Source: Dysidea avara (taxonomy: Eukaryota > Porifera > Demospongiae > Dictyoceratida > Dysideidae). Taken from it: 64,000 bases of DNA. Location: contig NC_089278.1 of the NCBI RefSeq assembly GCF_963678975.1, forward strand, positions 7,591,479-7,655,478, read 5' to 3'. This document shows, one piece after another, positions 25,801 to 40,800 of this stretch. How positions within the stretch are numbered: position 1 is the stretch's first letter; each line of letters starts with the position of its first letter. A program made the position numbers and the translations under genes. The notes under the pieces were generated by a model. That model saw nothing but the letters and a program-made list of their open reading frames with translations, ran no database searches and was not told the DNA's origin.

Positions 25801-28800
25801 GGTCTGTTCTTGACGATAACGTTTATACCAGGCCCAAAAACGCTTGCCTAATCTGTGTACAGCACACATATTGCAGTGCTGTTCTTTGTGCTTTGTGACT
25901 TACGGTACTCCCAGCTCCACACAATTGTTGAGGATCTGTTTACCCAACATCACCACTGATAGTTGAATGGTCAACTCCAGCAAACATCCATAAGTACTGC
26001 ACTATAACAAAGTGATGAATAACACTACACACAAACTGTTCATATAAAATACTACCAACCTCATCCAAACGAAGGGCTCCAATACGTTGATAATCTCCAG
26101 GGTAACCAGTGAAACTATCAAATAGAATACACTCTTGCAATCATTACACATTATATACAAAGGCTTATGTAAATAAATGAAGGTTCCTGTTTTTATTTGG
26201 AAAAGTTTTCTTTACGTACTGTCAATAATGAAATCAAGGACAAAGCTACAATATTACACACAAGTGAACTAACACACACACAAACTACACACACAATAGA
26301 CTCACTTTCCCTTGAAGAAAGCAATATAAAAGATGGAGGAGTAAAAGTTAACAAACTGGAAGACATACATCTTAGCAGTGAAGTTGTCATCAAATTCGGT
26401 AGGTGTGCGATGAAGTTCTGTAACAACACAATTAATACAGACATGTTTTGTGTGGGATTGTTGATTAGTCAATACTTTACAAGGCAATTAACTAATGACG
26501 CACCGATTAATTGGTAAGTAGTCAGAAATCAGTTCATCAGCCAAATTTAAGCACTATTGGCATCGGTAAATATTAGCCAATCAATTTTAATGACCCAAAT
26601 GATATTGTTTTCATCAAAAAAATAATGCAAAAATAAAGTTTTACAAAGTATGTGAGGAATTACAGTAAACATAAACATCGGATTGGTAATTAGTAAATTT
26701 CGATATTGGCTAATCAGATAATCGGCAAAATCTTTTATTTTGGTACATCATCACAATTAACCAAGCAAACGTAAATGTCAAGTTCAAAAAACAGATTTAT
26801 GATCTCACTGTGTTATAAATTGTTAAGACTGAATACACAGATGTATACAATGCATGTATGTAGACAACTACAAAGGTGTGAAATAAGTGTTGCAATCAGA
26901 AAAGGACGTTATGGGTATAAAAACACAAGTAAATGGGAATTAAGTTTGATGATGGATCATAGAAATAAAAAGTAGTGAAACAAGGGAGGTTGTCTATACA
27001 TTTAATACCTAATCCAGTTATGATTAAATGTCCACTAGTATATCTGCAGGTGTAGGCCACTTCTCTTTTTGTATTTCTATAATCCTTAATCGAATGTAAA
27101 GTCACTTTTTTGTCCTTACTTTTGTAATAATAGGCATACCTACACATACTGCTTGAAAGTAAAGAATGGTGCTAGGCATGCCCGAATGGCTCAGGGCACA
27201 CAGTGCCTGCATGCTATTAGGAATTACATGAGGAAGGTGAAGTTGAAATATCAACATGTAATGAGCATAATTACATACTATCACAACAATTTAAAAGAGT
27301 TTACATGACTACAAAAAAAAAAAAAATGATGCCATATTCCGGTATCCGGACTATATAAACTGCCACGTGTCTCCTCTAACTTGGCTCTTTGTAGACTTCA
27401 AGCTGCAATTCTACTGGAAGTATGATCCAAAACATCAATTATACCTATTATGTAGAACAATTGCAAACAGTGTTACCTATAACTGTATGGGAGGGGGTGG
27501 AAAATGTTGATATTTCAACTTCACCTTCTTCATGTAATTCTTAATAGCATGCAGGCACTGCATGCCCTGAGCCATTCAGTAAGTTTGAAGCTTGGACAGA
27601 TGACAAAACTGCTGTCCCAAAATATGATTTGCCAACTGATTCCTTGGTTTGACGAAAGTAAAACTTTTGGAATGTCATTGCTGACGACCAATCTGCTACA
27701 TTCAAGATGTCTGCTGTTGTTACCCCAGCAGCTGCAGCTGTGGAGCTTGAAATGAATGAATGAGCTTTAAATATGCTAGTATCAATACCTGTACCTGCTT
27801 CCGCCAAACATGTTTTTAGCCATCTGGCTATAGTACTGCTAGTGACTGGGTCATGTTTCCCAATCCAAGACAAGAGCAACAAGGATTTCTTATTCTCTGA
27901 TGACCACGCTCTAAATTCCTTTGTTCTAGCCTCATATGCCTGCAGTGTTGTCACTGGGCAAATTGTCTGATCTTCTGGATATCTAGGATAAAAGAAGTCT
28001 GCCAGAGGCTTTGATGGCCTACTCTGCTTAGACAAGTGTTGAGCCTTGAAGGTAACACCTGCTTCCATAAAGTAGTGAGCACAAGATGCTTAAGTCTACA
28101 GACCTAGCTGGTTTAGTCAAGGCCAACAGCATAACTGACTTCAGTGTAGGCAGGCGGAGTGACAATGTGTCATTCTTACACAATCTTTTCAAATAGCTTA
28201 ATGCCACACCTACTTCCCAGAAGGTTGAATATTTTGCCACAGGCGGTCTCTCATTAAACGCACCTCTAGGCATCCTAGTAATCAAAGGGTGCTGCCCCAC
28301 CGAGTAGTCATCAACCTTCGAGTGTAGTGCTGAAATTGCTGATCTGTAGGAATTCAGTGATCGGTAGTGATATCTGTCTTTGAATAGTTCAGCTAGAAAG
28401 TTTACTATGTCTGCTATAGGTCCACAGTGGGATCTCTATTCCTCTATGAACACCAGAAAGACCATTTCAAAAGCAAGGAGTTTTAGTTTGACTGTGTTTC
28501 GGGTCTCCATGATGTGAGGAGGAGGGCTGAAGCCTCTGAAGAAATTCCTTGTGATGCAAAGGATTTCTGGATATGGGCCATGCCACTAACTCTGGAACTC
28601 CTTGGCTCATTATGAACTCCTGACCCGTTGGGAGTATCACTAGATCCTCCCTTGCTGGTAAAATTCTGGGATAATCCTCTAACATTCCCAGAATTGTCGG
28701 GTACCATGGTTGTGATGCCCACAAGGGGGTGATTATCACCACTCTTGCCATCTGTCTCTTTATCTGGCGCTATCAAGCACCACGGGGGGTTGGCGAATCC

Positions 28801-31800
28801 CCTCGTCTGAGCCCAATCTTGGTTGAAAGCATCTGTTGCAACCGCTTCCGGATCTTGGTCTCCAACTGTAGAAGTTGGGTAGTTGCTTCATCAGTCAGGA
28901 TGCAAACAAGTCTATCTGCAGGGGGCCCATCTGCCGTTGTATTTGATTGAAGATCTGGGGATTTAGCATCCAGTCGCAGTGATCCTTTGATCGTGACTCC
29001 CGATCTGCTGTTATATTGTCCTTCCCTGGCAGATGTTCTGCCACCAGAAAGACATCCCTCTGAATGCACCAGTCCCATATCTTCAGTGCAAGTTGACAAA
29101 GTATCTGGGAATGTGTTCTCCCTAATTTGTTGATGTATGCCACCACTGTGACATTGTCTAACTTCATCTGAATTGTGACCCCACTGTTGTGCTTGGCAAA
29201 GCACTGTAGTACTAGAAATGCAGCTAGTAGTTCTAGATAGTTTATATGGTGAGTGGCTCCCTCTAAGGACCATTTCCCACCTGTCTGGTAGTGGCCTTGT
29301 TGGGCTACCCATCCCATGTTGGAGGCGTTTGATTCTATGGTCATGGATGGCACCTGGGGCAGGAGGGGAGACTGCAGTTGGACTTTTCTGTCCAGAGCAC
29401 ACCACCACTTCAGATTGTTCTGGGCCTCCATGTTTAAGATCAGGTTGGCACTGAATTTCATTGCCATGTCTTTGGTCTCCATGGAGTAATTCTCCCCAAG
29501 ACACCTAGTTGGTTGAAAATTGCAGTGCTCTGTAGTGAAGGGGAGCTTGCCATACAGCTTGTGTTGATGCTGAGGCCTTCCCAACAAACCTTGCTATGTC
29601 CCTTACCGTAACACTCTGTTGGTGAAGGAGATGTTGAGCAAGCTGTTTTATTTTCCTCAACTTCTCGGCTGGGAAGATCAACTGTAGTCTGACCGTGTCT
29701 ATCTGAAAACCCAAAAACTCCAGTTCCTAGTCTGGAGTCAGTATCGACTTCTGATTCGCGACCAGCCCAGAGCCTCGAACAGCTGGCAAATCAGTGGAGT
29801 CAGCTGAACCAGCTCCTCTTTCAACTGGTGTAGCAGTAGAATATCGTCCAGGTATATGACTAGACGAATACCCATGTGTCGGAGTGCTCCCACCACCGGT
29901 TTCATTACTTTTAAGAAAACCCGTGAGGCTGATTTCGACCTGAATGGGAGGCACTGAAACTGGTAGGTTTTGAGTGCCCATTGGAACTGAAGGATTGGTA
30001 TCTGAAGGTAAGCATCCTTCAGATCCAACTTTATCATCCAATCCTATGGTTGGATGAGGTTGGGAAGGATATGTAGTCCCTCCATTTTGAAATTTTTGTG
30101 CTTCACAAACACGTTTAGTGCCTTCAAGTTTATCACTGGCCTCTGTCCACCCTCCTTCTTTGCTACCAGGAAGACCTGTGACACAAAGCCTTCCTGGGAA
30201 CGGGTGGTCTCTACCACTGCACCCTTGGCCAATAATTCTCTGATCTCCTTGGAGATCATTTCCCTTTGCTCTATGGAGCAGTTTATTGCTGGCATGGGCC
30301 TTATGGCTAGCAGGACCCATCGGTATTGCATTACTTTCTCCCAGTTTGTTATGAACTGGGCCAGCCTTCCAGCCAACATTGGGCTGGTGATGGTTTAAAT
30401 CCATCTGACTCATCAACACCACCAGGTGATGCTTCAGAGAAGCCACCTGTGCTGACAATGTGGTAGGGTTTACAATTGTATTTAAAATTGTAACAAGTGG
30501 TGTTGACACAATCAAAAGTACTAGTCAAGACTTCCCTTGTGTGGTCTTTGTTCCTGTTTCCTTCTTTGGCTTGCTTGCAGGGCCATAGTATTTTGCTTTG
30601 CCACCCTGACGGCCCTAGCTGTTTCGTTGAGGGTGGCTTTTTTGAAAACCCTCATGTTTCCCTTTGTCTACCAGGGGGTTCACGACTTTCTTCAGGGCAG
30701 TCACCGCTTCTATCCTTGCCTTGGCCTTTTCTCCAAACTCCTCACCAAACAAAAGGGGCTGAGATCCTTTAAAATCCTCATCTTTCATCAGTGTCTGCAG
30801 CTGGGGATTCAGATGTTGCATAATAGCTTTCCTCCTCTGGGAAGAGTGATGTTGGGCAGCGCCTCCTAGCAACTGAATGGCCGACTGTGTCATGGGGATG
30901 ACTTCCTTGAGGGTGAAGGATTCATCATCCATGTTCTCCAAGAGAGCTGTAAGCGGAGCAATGGCCTCCATGTACATCTCTTGGGTTAGGAAGGCCAACT
31001 TGTCTTAATGGCGGTGCCAACTTGTTGTCCTTAATGGCAGTATTGGGGAGGGTCGCTGCCACTACTGGAGATATCTTGGGACAGGTTGTCCACTTACAAT
31101 CAGGCTCGCCATATTTGGCGATCTGGGCTTCCTGCCTTTATAGTCCAGGCAGGAGTCAAAGGTGGCCTCCAAGAAGGCCTTGCCTCCCTCAGAAAGTAGA
31201 AATCGGGCAGAAAGTAGAAATCGGGTGGTATGGGAGCCATTGCTTCCAGCCTCCTCGGATGTTTTCTTCATCCAAGAAATCACCATCGCGATCTACAGTA
31301 TTGTCACCATCATGACCACCGTTTCCCTCACTGTCACCATTACAGAGGCATTTCTGGGGGTAGGTTTTTCTGCCATCCTTCGCCTTCAGAACATTAACGT
31401 CCTCTGTCAAGGTATTATTAACCTTGGAGAGCAGTTCCTGTAGTAGTCTTTCAGTAGAGCTGTTGTCGGGGTTTGACATTGTTCGATGAGTACCGAGTAG
31501 AAACGAATCGCTGTCACAGCAAATAAAAAGCCGAGTTAGAGAAGACACATGGCAGTTTATATAGTCTGGATACTGGAAGATGACATCATTTTTTTTTGTC
31601 TGTAGTGACGTGAACTCTTTAAATTGCCGTAATTATGTTCACTACATGTTGATAGAGACGGAGCCTTCCGAAATGCAATTAATTTTATGTCTGAACACAT
31701 GCCTCATAAACTATATCAATTACTGAGAAGTGAAGTGGCCATTATGCTTTATTTTCAGCTATTTCCAGCCAACTACACAGTGTTTCAAACAATGAGCAGT

Positions 31801-34800
31801 ACGAGAAGCGTCTCTGCAATTAATCAAGTCACTAAGGAAAATATAGCAAAGACATATGTACTATTGCGAATCGAAATCAAACGAGACACAAAGGAGGACA
31901 AAGGTAAGTCCATGATGCATACAAATGGGATGCCAAAAGGCAGCTGTCGGGTTCAAACAGCAAAAAATCAACTCCATAGCCTTAGCCACTATCGAGTCAC
32001 AGGTACACTTGTCTGAAGACATTAATTAAGCAAGTCAATCTGTCAGCAGAAAATTCCACAAAAAACCATTTAAATTGTAACAACTTAATGTGAGTTGTAA
32101 AAAAAGCACTTCTGGGCTTGGTTATACTTCACCAATATTGCTAAGGCACTGTGAAGGTATTGTAAGGTTGGTTTCTGGTCAAATTTTTTTTTGTGAGAAT
32201 GTGTGTTATGATCCTTAACATACAGTACTACTTATAATGTACACATACAGTGCAACGTAGATTATGTCACACGCTATAACAAGGTGATCATGTGATGCTT
32301 TGCTGTATACATTACACGCTTATTACTTACCCCATTTGGTCAGTTCTGTAGCAAAGTATTCATATAGCTATAGACAAGAACAAACAAGTGACAATTGATA
32401 TACAAAGTAGACACTATCTAATCCAAAACAGCGGAGCAGTGTAGAGTGTAACTTTAAAAAATGACCAACTAGCAATATTAAAGGTGGTGAAACAGCAAAT
32501 TATAAAACTGAAGTTAATATCACTGCAGCCATTTCTTGGCTGTCACCTATACATTTAACAAGTACACACACACATTTTTTTTTGGAAATTTCAACTAGAA
32601 TAGGGGCCTTAGTACATTGATAAAAAGTACTGAAACAAGCTGGAGTAGTGCACGATATTAAAACACAGTAAACTAATAAGAAGTGTTATATCCCTACTGT
32701 GCTCAAGATACCATAAGAAGAGACATTAGGGATATAACACTTCTTACTGTTTTACTGTGATTTCATATCGTGCACTACTCCAGCTTGTTTGAGTACTTTT
32801 TATTGATGTGCTATGGTCCCTACTAGAGTTGACAGTTTCAAATAATTTTGTGTACTTGTTCACTTTTTAATAATTATTATGGCCGGTGAACCCACGCATA
32901 CCACATCAAAAAAAATGGCACTGCGTCCTTCAGCTATCGTCTGAAAAGTGAATTATCCATTATGCTTCGTTGTCAGTTATGTTCAACCCGTTACACAGCA
33001 TTGCAAATCAAGAACTGTTTGAAAAGCGCCTCTGTAATCAAAGTAGCTACTATGAAAAATACAAATGATTTCCATTACAAAGGGAAGCCATCACATGCTA
33101 CCGCACCATTCACTGTCAGCAAAGATGAATGGGACACAAAGGAGGACACTGGTAAGTCCATGAAGAATGCATTATACGTACTGCGGTATGCCAAAAGGCA
33201 CCTCTTGGGCCGAAGCGACATCAAACAGTGAAAAATAAGCCTGTAGCCTTAGCCGTTACCAAGTTATACTTGTCTGAAGCAATGAGTCAGTCAGGCAGTC
33301 AGTTAGTACAAAATTCTGTTTAATAATATGTTTTTAAATTCCGTAGCAACTTGTTGAAAGTGTTTCTCAGGTCAATCTAAAAGTTCGTTTGGGCTTAGTT
33401 TTACCTAACCAATGCTGCCTCATCATTGTCAGGGAAAACTGAGGTTGGTTTTTGGGCTATGTTTTTGTGGGCCACGCCTACTCCTTTGTGGTCCCTACTA
33501 TACAGTACTATTGTACTGTATGATACCAAGTTACACTCCTTTTCTTGCAGCTTGGCTGCTTTGAACTAGATGTCACTGTGTATTTGTATATATTTGTATA
33601 TACAAGTACAAGCCTCAAAGTCAGTTTGTGCCTGTCATTTTCTTGCAGGAAAATGGCAGAACTATTATGTTTTGTATTGCAACATATTTTTCATATTTTG
33701 CTGAATGTTCTATTAGAATATATGACTGGTTTATAGGGAATGCCAAGAATTTACGAGAAGCCATAAACCAACCATATACTCACCATACTTGTAAAATGCC
33801 TGAGTCTCTGGGCTACATATTGGGCATCCGAAGTATGGGGTGTTGTAGTAGCATCTCAGTACCTCCACGAACCCAAGTTATGTGTGCTTCAGTCCATTTG
33901 CATTGCTCTTTTCTGTCTCTCAACAATTGGAAAGAAGTATAGTGGCTGTTTCAGTTCATGTTCTACCCGTTACATCATACATGTGTACCTTGTGTGGACC
34001 AGTACTAGGAGCACTTCAAATGTAGGAAGTTTGCTACACTATTTCATTCATTATAGAAGCCACACCATCAATCAATGTGTTCTCATCAGTGTAGCTGCTG
34101 CAGTAAGCAAAAGGCTTATCTTGGGTCCAAGCAGTGGTAAGCATATAGCACCATTGAGTTACGGTTGTTTGAGGGAATTAATAAGTCAGACAACAGAAAA
34201 TTTTGTTAATTTATAGAAACTGTCTTTGATTGATTTTTAGCGGGAAATGCAAACCTTTATGGTGCATGAATAAACAATAATGTTTACACTCAATTTACCT
34301 TGTTCATGACCAAAATCCCAAGCAGTTGGAGCACTGATCCAGTTAACAACACGACAAAGTCAGCAGCTGATGGTCCACCATTAACATTCTGCACTGCTCT
34401 ATAAAGAGCTCCTGCTACAGCTAGTCGGTACAGCAACACTGCAAACACTATTGCAATCACAATCAGAACCTGTGTACATATACAATACATAATACCACAT
34501 ACAATTTGGTGTTTTATTACAATCTATGTATTCAGGTGCAACACTAACTATCAGACTCAGTAGAGTACCAAGAGTTCACAAGCACCTTACGGCACTTGTG
34601 AATTCCTGAGTGTACAGACTTGGACTTTTACTACTGTAAGTATTATACAGAGTACACATATCCACTTGAGAAAAATACACAAGTTCAGCATGGCACACAA
34701 GAACTCGAGATCAAAATACAGAAACTGCCTTAAAAGTGTCAATTGTGGTTTAGGATGGTATGCTAGAGAGTCTAAAATACTTTTTGCATCAGTTTATCCT

Positions 34801-37800
34801 CGTATACTAGTGAGGAAGACCTCTGTTGTTGTGTAATATAAATGATTAGTAGTAGACATAGGGCTGCATGTTGAGAAAAGATTTTTTGTACTGCCTGTTG
34901 ATGTTATAGTGACTTTTGCTCTTTTCAAAATTTTGAAATCTGCAGGCACTGTGGTGTCTACTTGACACAGAGTTGAATGATGGTCATTGCACCCTGCACA
35001 TACTATAGGAAAATGGATTCGTAATAGAGCTTACCTTTAATACACCAAAAGTTCTGCGTAGAGTGATGCCAAAAGAATTTTCACATGCTACTACAATCAG
35101 CCTTATAACATCAAATCTCAACAAGCTATACTGTACATTGCTGTACAAGCAATAGAATAAGAATTGGTATCACCTGGTGTTGAGTGTATTGGCATACATG
35201 AGCTCGCAGCGAAGTTATGAATTGATATACTGCAGGCCGAAAATCCAGATGACCACTAAAGTGCCACTCAAGTTTCAGTAACACATGCTTCTCTTTCCCC
35301 TCCATAGCACTCTTGTGACAGTGTAGTTGATGAATTTCTTACCTTTGTTGGAAAATATTTGCTACCACAAAGTGCTTAACTTGCTCGTAATAAATAGGCT
35401 TTATGATAATCATGTGGCAACTTTCTTATGTTGTGTTTAATGACAACAATTTGTTTTATGCACAACATAAAGATGCAGTTCAAAGGTGCATTTACTCATA
35501 TGCCCATGCTTAAAAATGAAATTTGGCAACTAACACTGATTGTCACATATGGTAAACCTTACCATGGAGACAAGAACACTAAACGCTGTCCCAATCTTTG
35601 CAATATACTCAGTATCTGGTTGGATCAATTCATCTTTCTACAATAAAACACCCAAATATAATTAATACACACACAACAGTAGCAGCTAAGCTAAATACCT
35701 CATAGACAGGATTAAACTGTCGATATTTCTTAGCCTTTTCTCCTTGTCCTATTGACTCCAACTTCCTAATTCTCCTCTTGATTTCTTGTTCAAATTCTGG
35801 TCGAGGTCGTTCCTTAACAATTACAGCAAACACTAAACACACTAAACTGCGGTGTCTAGAGCATAACAGATTTAATAGAATGATCAGCCTTACTTATACA
35901 AGTACACAAAAAAAATTGGAATTTTCACTAGAGTAGGGACCATAGCACATCGATAAAAAGTACTGAAACAAGCTGGAGTGGAGCATGATATTATAGCACA
36001 GTAAAACAATGCGAAGTGCTATATCCCTACTATGCTCAAGATACCACAATGGAAATGCACAGTAGGGATATAACACTTCTTATTGTTTTACTGTGATTTA
36101 ATATCATGCACATTTCAGTACTTTTAATCAATGTGCTATGGTTCCTACTCTAGTTGAAAATTCTAAACTTTTTTGTGTTCTTGTTTGTTAACCTTTTTTT
36201 GTGAATAATTATTATGATTGGTGAACCCACGCATACCGCATCAAAAGAAAGAAATGGTGCTGCACACCTCAATTATCGTTTGAAAATTGAAGTATCCATT
36301 ACACTTCGTTGTCAGCTATGTTCAACCCGTTACACAACACATTACGAATCAAGAACTGTTTGAAGAGCACCTCTGCAATCCACAAAGAAATGGCGCCACG
36401 CACCGTAGTTATATCAATTATCATCTGAAAAGTGAAGTATCCACTACACTTCGTTGTTGGCTCTTTTCAACTCTTTATACAGCAGTACAAATCAAGAACT
36501 GTTCGAAAAACACCCCTGCAATTTAAGTAGCCACTACGAAAAATACGAACAATTTCTGTTATGAAGGGAAGCCATCACGTGCTACTGCCAAATTGACACT
36601 TTTCGCTGTCAGAAAAAAAGAATGGGACACAAAGGAGGACACTGGTAAGTCCATGAAGAATGCTTAGTATGTACTGCGGTATGCCAAAAGGCATCTCTCA
36701 TGCCAAAGCGATGCTGAACAGTGAAAAAATCAAACCAGCAAAGCCAGTAGCCTTAGCCATTATCAAGTTACGCTTGTCTGAAGGCATCAGTCAGTCAGTC
36801 AGTACAAAATTACGTTAATTTTTTTTTTTTAAATTCCGTAACAACTTGTTGAAAGCATTTCAGGTTGATCTGAAGGGCTTAGTTTTACCTAACCAATACT
36901 GCCTCCTCATCATTTTCTGGGAAAAGTGAAGTTAGTTTTTGGATGATTTCTATTCATGGGCTATGCCCACAACTTTGTGGTCTCTACTATACAGTACTAT
37001 TGTACTGTATGATACACTGCTGCAATGAAATTGTATGTTACGTTTTCACTATATCTCCAACCCGATACATCTCCCAGTATATATGTACCTCTGCATCTTC
37101 ATATCCCAGTACATCCCAGTCATGTTGGAGTACAAACTGTCGACGCTTCCAAAACTCGAGGAAGAGCACAGCTAACAACAAACAATGTCATAGTAAAGCA
37201 ACCTGTCTAGGGATGGATTATGAGCTTACCCCAAAGGGACATGAAAGCAGCAAAGAAAACTGTGCCACCATTATCAAACAGGAACAATACGTGTGCAGCA
37301 CTACAAGTGTCTCGATAGTACCAGAAGTCACACCTCTCATCACACAGTGGACACATGAAGAATTCTTCACGGGGAGTGTTGCAGATATCCTCACTGTAAT
37401 TAGTACAAGAGAAAGCATCGTATTCACAAATACAATTATCAGATGATCTACACAAAATTCATACATCCCTTGAAATATAGTTAAGAGACAATGGATTCTA
37501 GGACACAGTTGTATACATCACATAATCATCTCAACTATATATCTGAAGCAAGTTTCACTGGCTGTCCATAAAGTGTTAATAGCACAAACAGTAAGTTTTG
37601 TATTGTATTAAGGTGGCGGTTACCTCATGCGTTTCCTGTTTGAAGGATACCTTTCAAAAACTAATTGTCAATACGTTTGGAAACTATAAGCTACAAACTA
37701 TAAGCTACACGATTAACTGTTACCAGCTCTTCCACTTTCTACAGTACACGCATATTTGTAAATCCATTGGATGTTGAACAGTATTGTCAATTGTAAGAAG

Positions 37801-40800
37801 ATTACTAGATACAAAGATTCTCAACTACTTGACATATACTTCAATGAATGTCCTCTTTAACCCTTAAACCCGCATAGGCCAGAAATACATGTACGTGCCT
37901 TGCACAAAGCTCGGTGATTTTTGAAGCATCCATGTAATTTATGTAATTCTACTTGTGATGTGGGATTTTCCCTAATGCTAAACAGTAAGGCCAAAACTAG
38001 CTGTGTAAATAACTTTTGGTAAGGAAACATGTAAACCCTTTACATACCTTTATAAAATGATCTATAACTTGATGGTGGTTGCTCTTATCAACTTGCAACA
38101 AGCTCCGTTTGTTTTGCCATTAAACTTTCTATCAGGCCATATATGACTCACATGAGTAAACCCACAATCAAAATTAAAGTCATGGCAAGAAATTTGAAAC
38201 ACAGAGATGTGACTCGCTGTTGTTCATCGCTTTACAACAAGTAAGCCGCTGTTGTTACAGTGTTCATTTAACCTTCTCCAAGTAGTCCAGTGAACAGACC
38301 TTTGATCAATGTGTAGTTTTAGGTTATAAATTTTAAGTTATCCCACCTAATGTTGCCACGTGTGCCATTGTGTAAACACACATTCCCCAAAATTTCTTTG
38401 TGGTTTAAGGGCAAACAATATCCACAAAACAGTAACGAATTTCTTATTATTATTCAGTACCCAAACTGAGTTGAGTACCGTATAGCGCAAAATTTTGTCA
38501 GTGGAAAACATTGGCGAATTTGGCGAATAATTTTTCCATTCGCCAAAGTTTTAACCTCCAAAGTTTTAGCCTTAATTGTGTCTGGTGCGGCCGCCCCTTC
38601 GCATAAAGAGGAACCCGGCTCGAGTCCACTCTATGCGGAGGGGTGACCGCGCCAGTCGCCATGCAGACTAGCTATAGTATAGGTGTTGCGTGAGTTAACG
38701 TTAGAATGGCTGGTATTCTGAAATACTTTAAACCTGTGCCGACTCCATCATCGTCTTCTCCGAATCTTCCTGATCCAGATGGGCCGCTCAATAGAAAAAT
38801 TCCAGCTAAAGCTATTGAATTGGCTAATGCAAAAGTTACAGAGGCGACCAAAGTGCCACGTGGTCGTTCGCCATATTTTTATCTCACACCAGGTCAACGA
38901 TACGAAGTAGGCAAGCGAGCTGCAGAACATGGCGTAACAGCTACTCTAAGGTATTATGCTGAGAAATATCCGAAACTTCCTCTCAAAGAAACCACAGCAA
39001 GACGCTTGAAAGATTTGTACAAGGACACATTGAAACCTAAGGCGAAATCAAAGAAGGCCAAGCCGAAAGATGAGGGCTCCGATGTAGCCTCGGAAAATTC
39101 TGATGAAGAGCCCACGAAACAGACAGAACCAGAAGAGGTAAAAGAATTGCCTCGTAAGAAAACAGGGCGGCCTTTGCTGCTAGGGGCTGATATAGACACC
39201 CAAGTACAGGAATACATCAAAGATGTAAGGAGGCGGGGCTTAGCCGTTAATACTTCTGTAGTCATCGGCAGCGCACAAGGTATTTTGTTGTACAAAGATG
39301 CAAATCTTCTTGCAGATAATGAAAAAGGAGCTGAAATTGAGTTATCAAAGGACTGGGCAAAATATTTACTGAAGTGGATGGGGTTTGTGAAGAGAAAAGC
39401 CTGCAGTAAAGCTAAAGTTGATGTTGAACGGTTCAAAGAAGTGAAAGAGGATTTCCTGTTAGACGTTAAGAACATCGTTGCCATGAATGACATTCCTGCA
39501 GAGCTTGTGATTAACTTTGATCAGACTGCTCTTAATTATGTACCAGTTACTCCCTGGACAATGGAAAAGCAAGGAGCAAAAAGAGTTGAGGTAGTGGCTA
39601 AGGATGATAAACGGCAGATTACTGCAGTATTTGCTGGGTCAATGTCAGGAGATTTCTTGCCACCTCAATTAATTTATGAAGGTAAAACGACTCGATGTCT
39701 GCCTCAATATAAATTTCCTTCCTCGTGGCACATAACCCATTCAGATAACCATTGGTCCAATGAATTCACAATGAAAGAGTATGTTGAGAAGATTTTGGTA
39801 CCTTATATTAACAGAAAACGAGCTGAACTGAATTTATCATCCAACCAACCTGCATTGCTCATTTTTGATAATTTCAAAGCACAGACCACTTCTTCTATGT
39901 TTAAACTGCTTGACAGTTACACAATCAATGTTGCTTTGCTCCCTGCAAATTGCACGGACAGATTACAACCACTTGATTTAAGTGTCAATAAGGCAGCAAA
40001 GGATTTCTTGCGCTCCAGGTTCCAAGATTGGTATGCTAAGCAGCTGTGTTCTCAGCTACAGGAAGAGTCAGAAATGCAAGCAGTAGATTTGAAACTATCC
40101 ACAGTTAAGCCATTAAGTGCTGGATGGATTGAGTCCATGTACAATTACTTCAAGACTAAGCCTAAAATAATAAAGAATGGGTTCAAAGAAGCTGGGATCA
40201 CTAACTGCTTGATGTCTGCAGATTCTGTTGCACCAAACACTGCTTATAGTGCCTAGCATATAATGACATTCTGCTGTAACTTTAATCTGATTAGTTTCAA
40301 TTTGATTATATACTAATGACAATCAATTGACATGTATAACTAGTGTAGTTTGGTCACAGTGTAAATAGATTAAGACTGAAATTATTTACAATATACTACA
40401 ACTCAGTATCTAAAGTGTTCTGCCAACATTACGTACGTGGGAATGGGGAAATACGATGCTTGTTAAAGCAGTTGATCAAATGTGCTCTCATTGATTCTTG
40501 CTTCAGCTGTAATTTGCTTAAATTTATCCCCAAATGCAAGAGCTGTTGCAAAAGCTATGGCAAAAATCCCACAGTCAGTCCCTCCCTTCTGTTTTTGGGA
40601 CTGCGAGACTGTTATCTTGAGCTTCTCTGACCCTACCTGGAACAGATTAGCAATCACATGTTCTGTTTCCTTGTCACAGTATTGAAATAATGAATCATAA
40701 ACTCTGACTTCACCAAGCTGACAATTCAATGTTGTGGCAACTATCCAATGGCGTCTGCCTTTACAATGTATGATCTGGACTTTGTTCCTGACTAAACTTT

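Larger units (their letters stand above)
27170..31625 (-). mobile_element. DIRS-like tyrosine-recombinase retrotransposon (decayed)
   Basis: Lies in anoctamin intron 15, same strand as the gene. The ends are inverted: 27289-27385 matches the inverse of about 31510-31625 (shared ACTATATAAACTGCCA). A block outside the conserved core (about 27170-27262, GCCTGCATGCTATTAGGAAT) recurs inverted just inside at 27495-27585, the arrangement of the DIRS internal complementary region. Order along the minus strand: gag-like, reverse transcriptase, RNase H, methyltransferase-like, tyrosine recombinase, as in DIRS elements. Frames are broken in several places. Confidence 0.88.

Noticed and set aside
38585..38650. 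tRNA-like stretch (AACCCGGCTCGAGTCCACTC) near the left end of the 3.4-kb transposon
   Set aside because: Only a B-box-like core is present. There is no A box at the right spacing and no cloverleaf.
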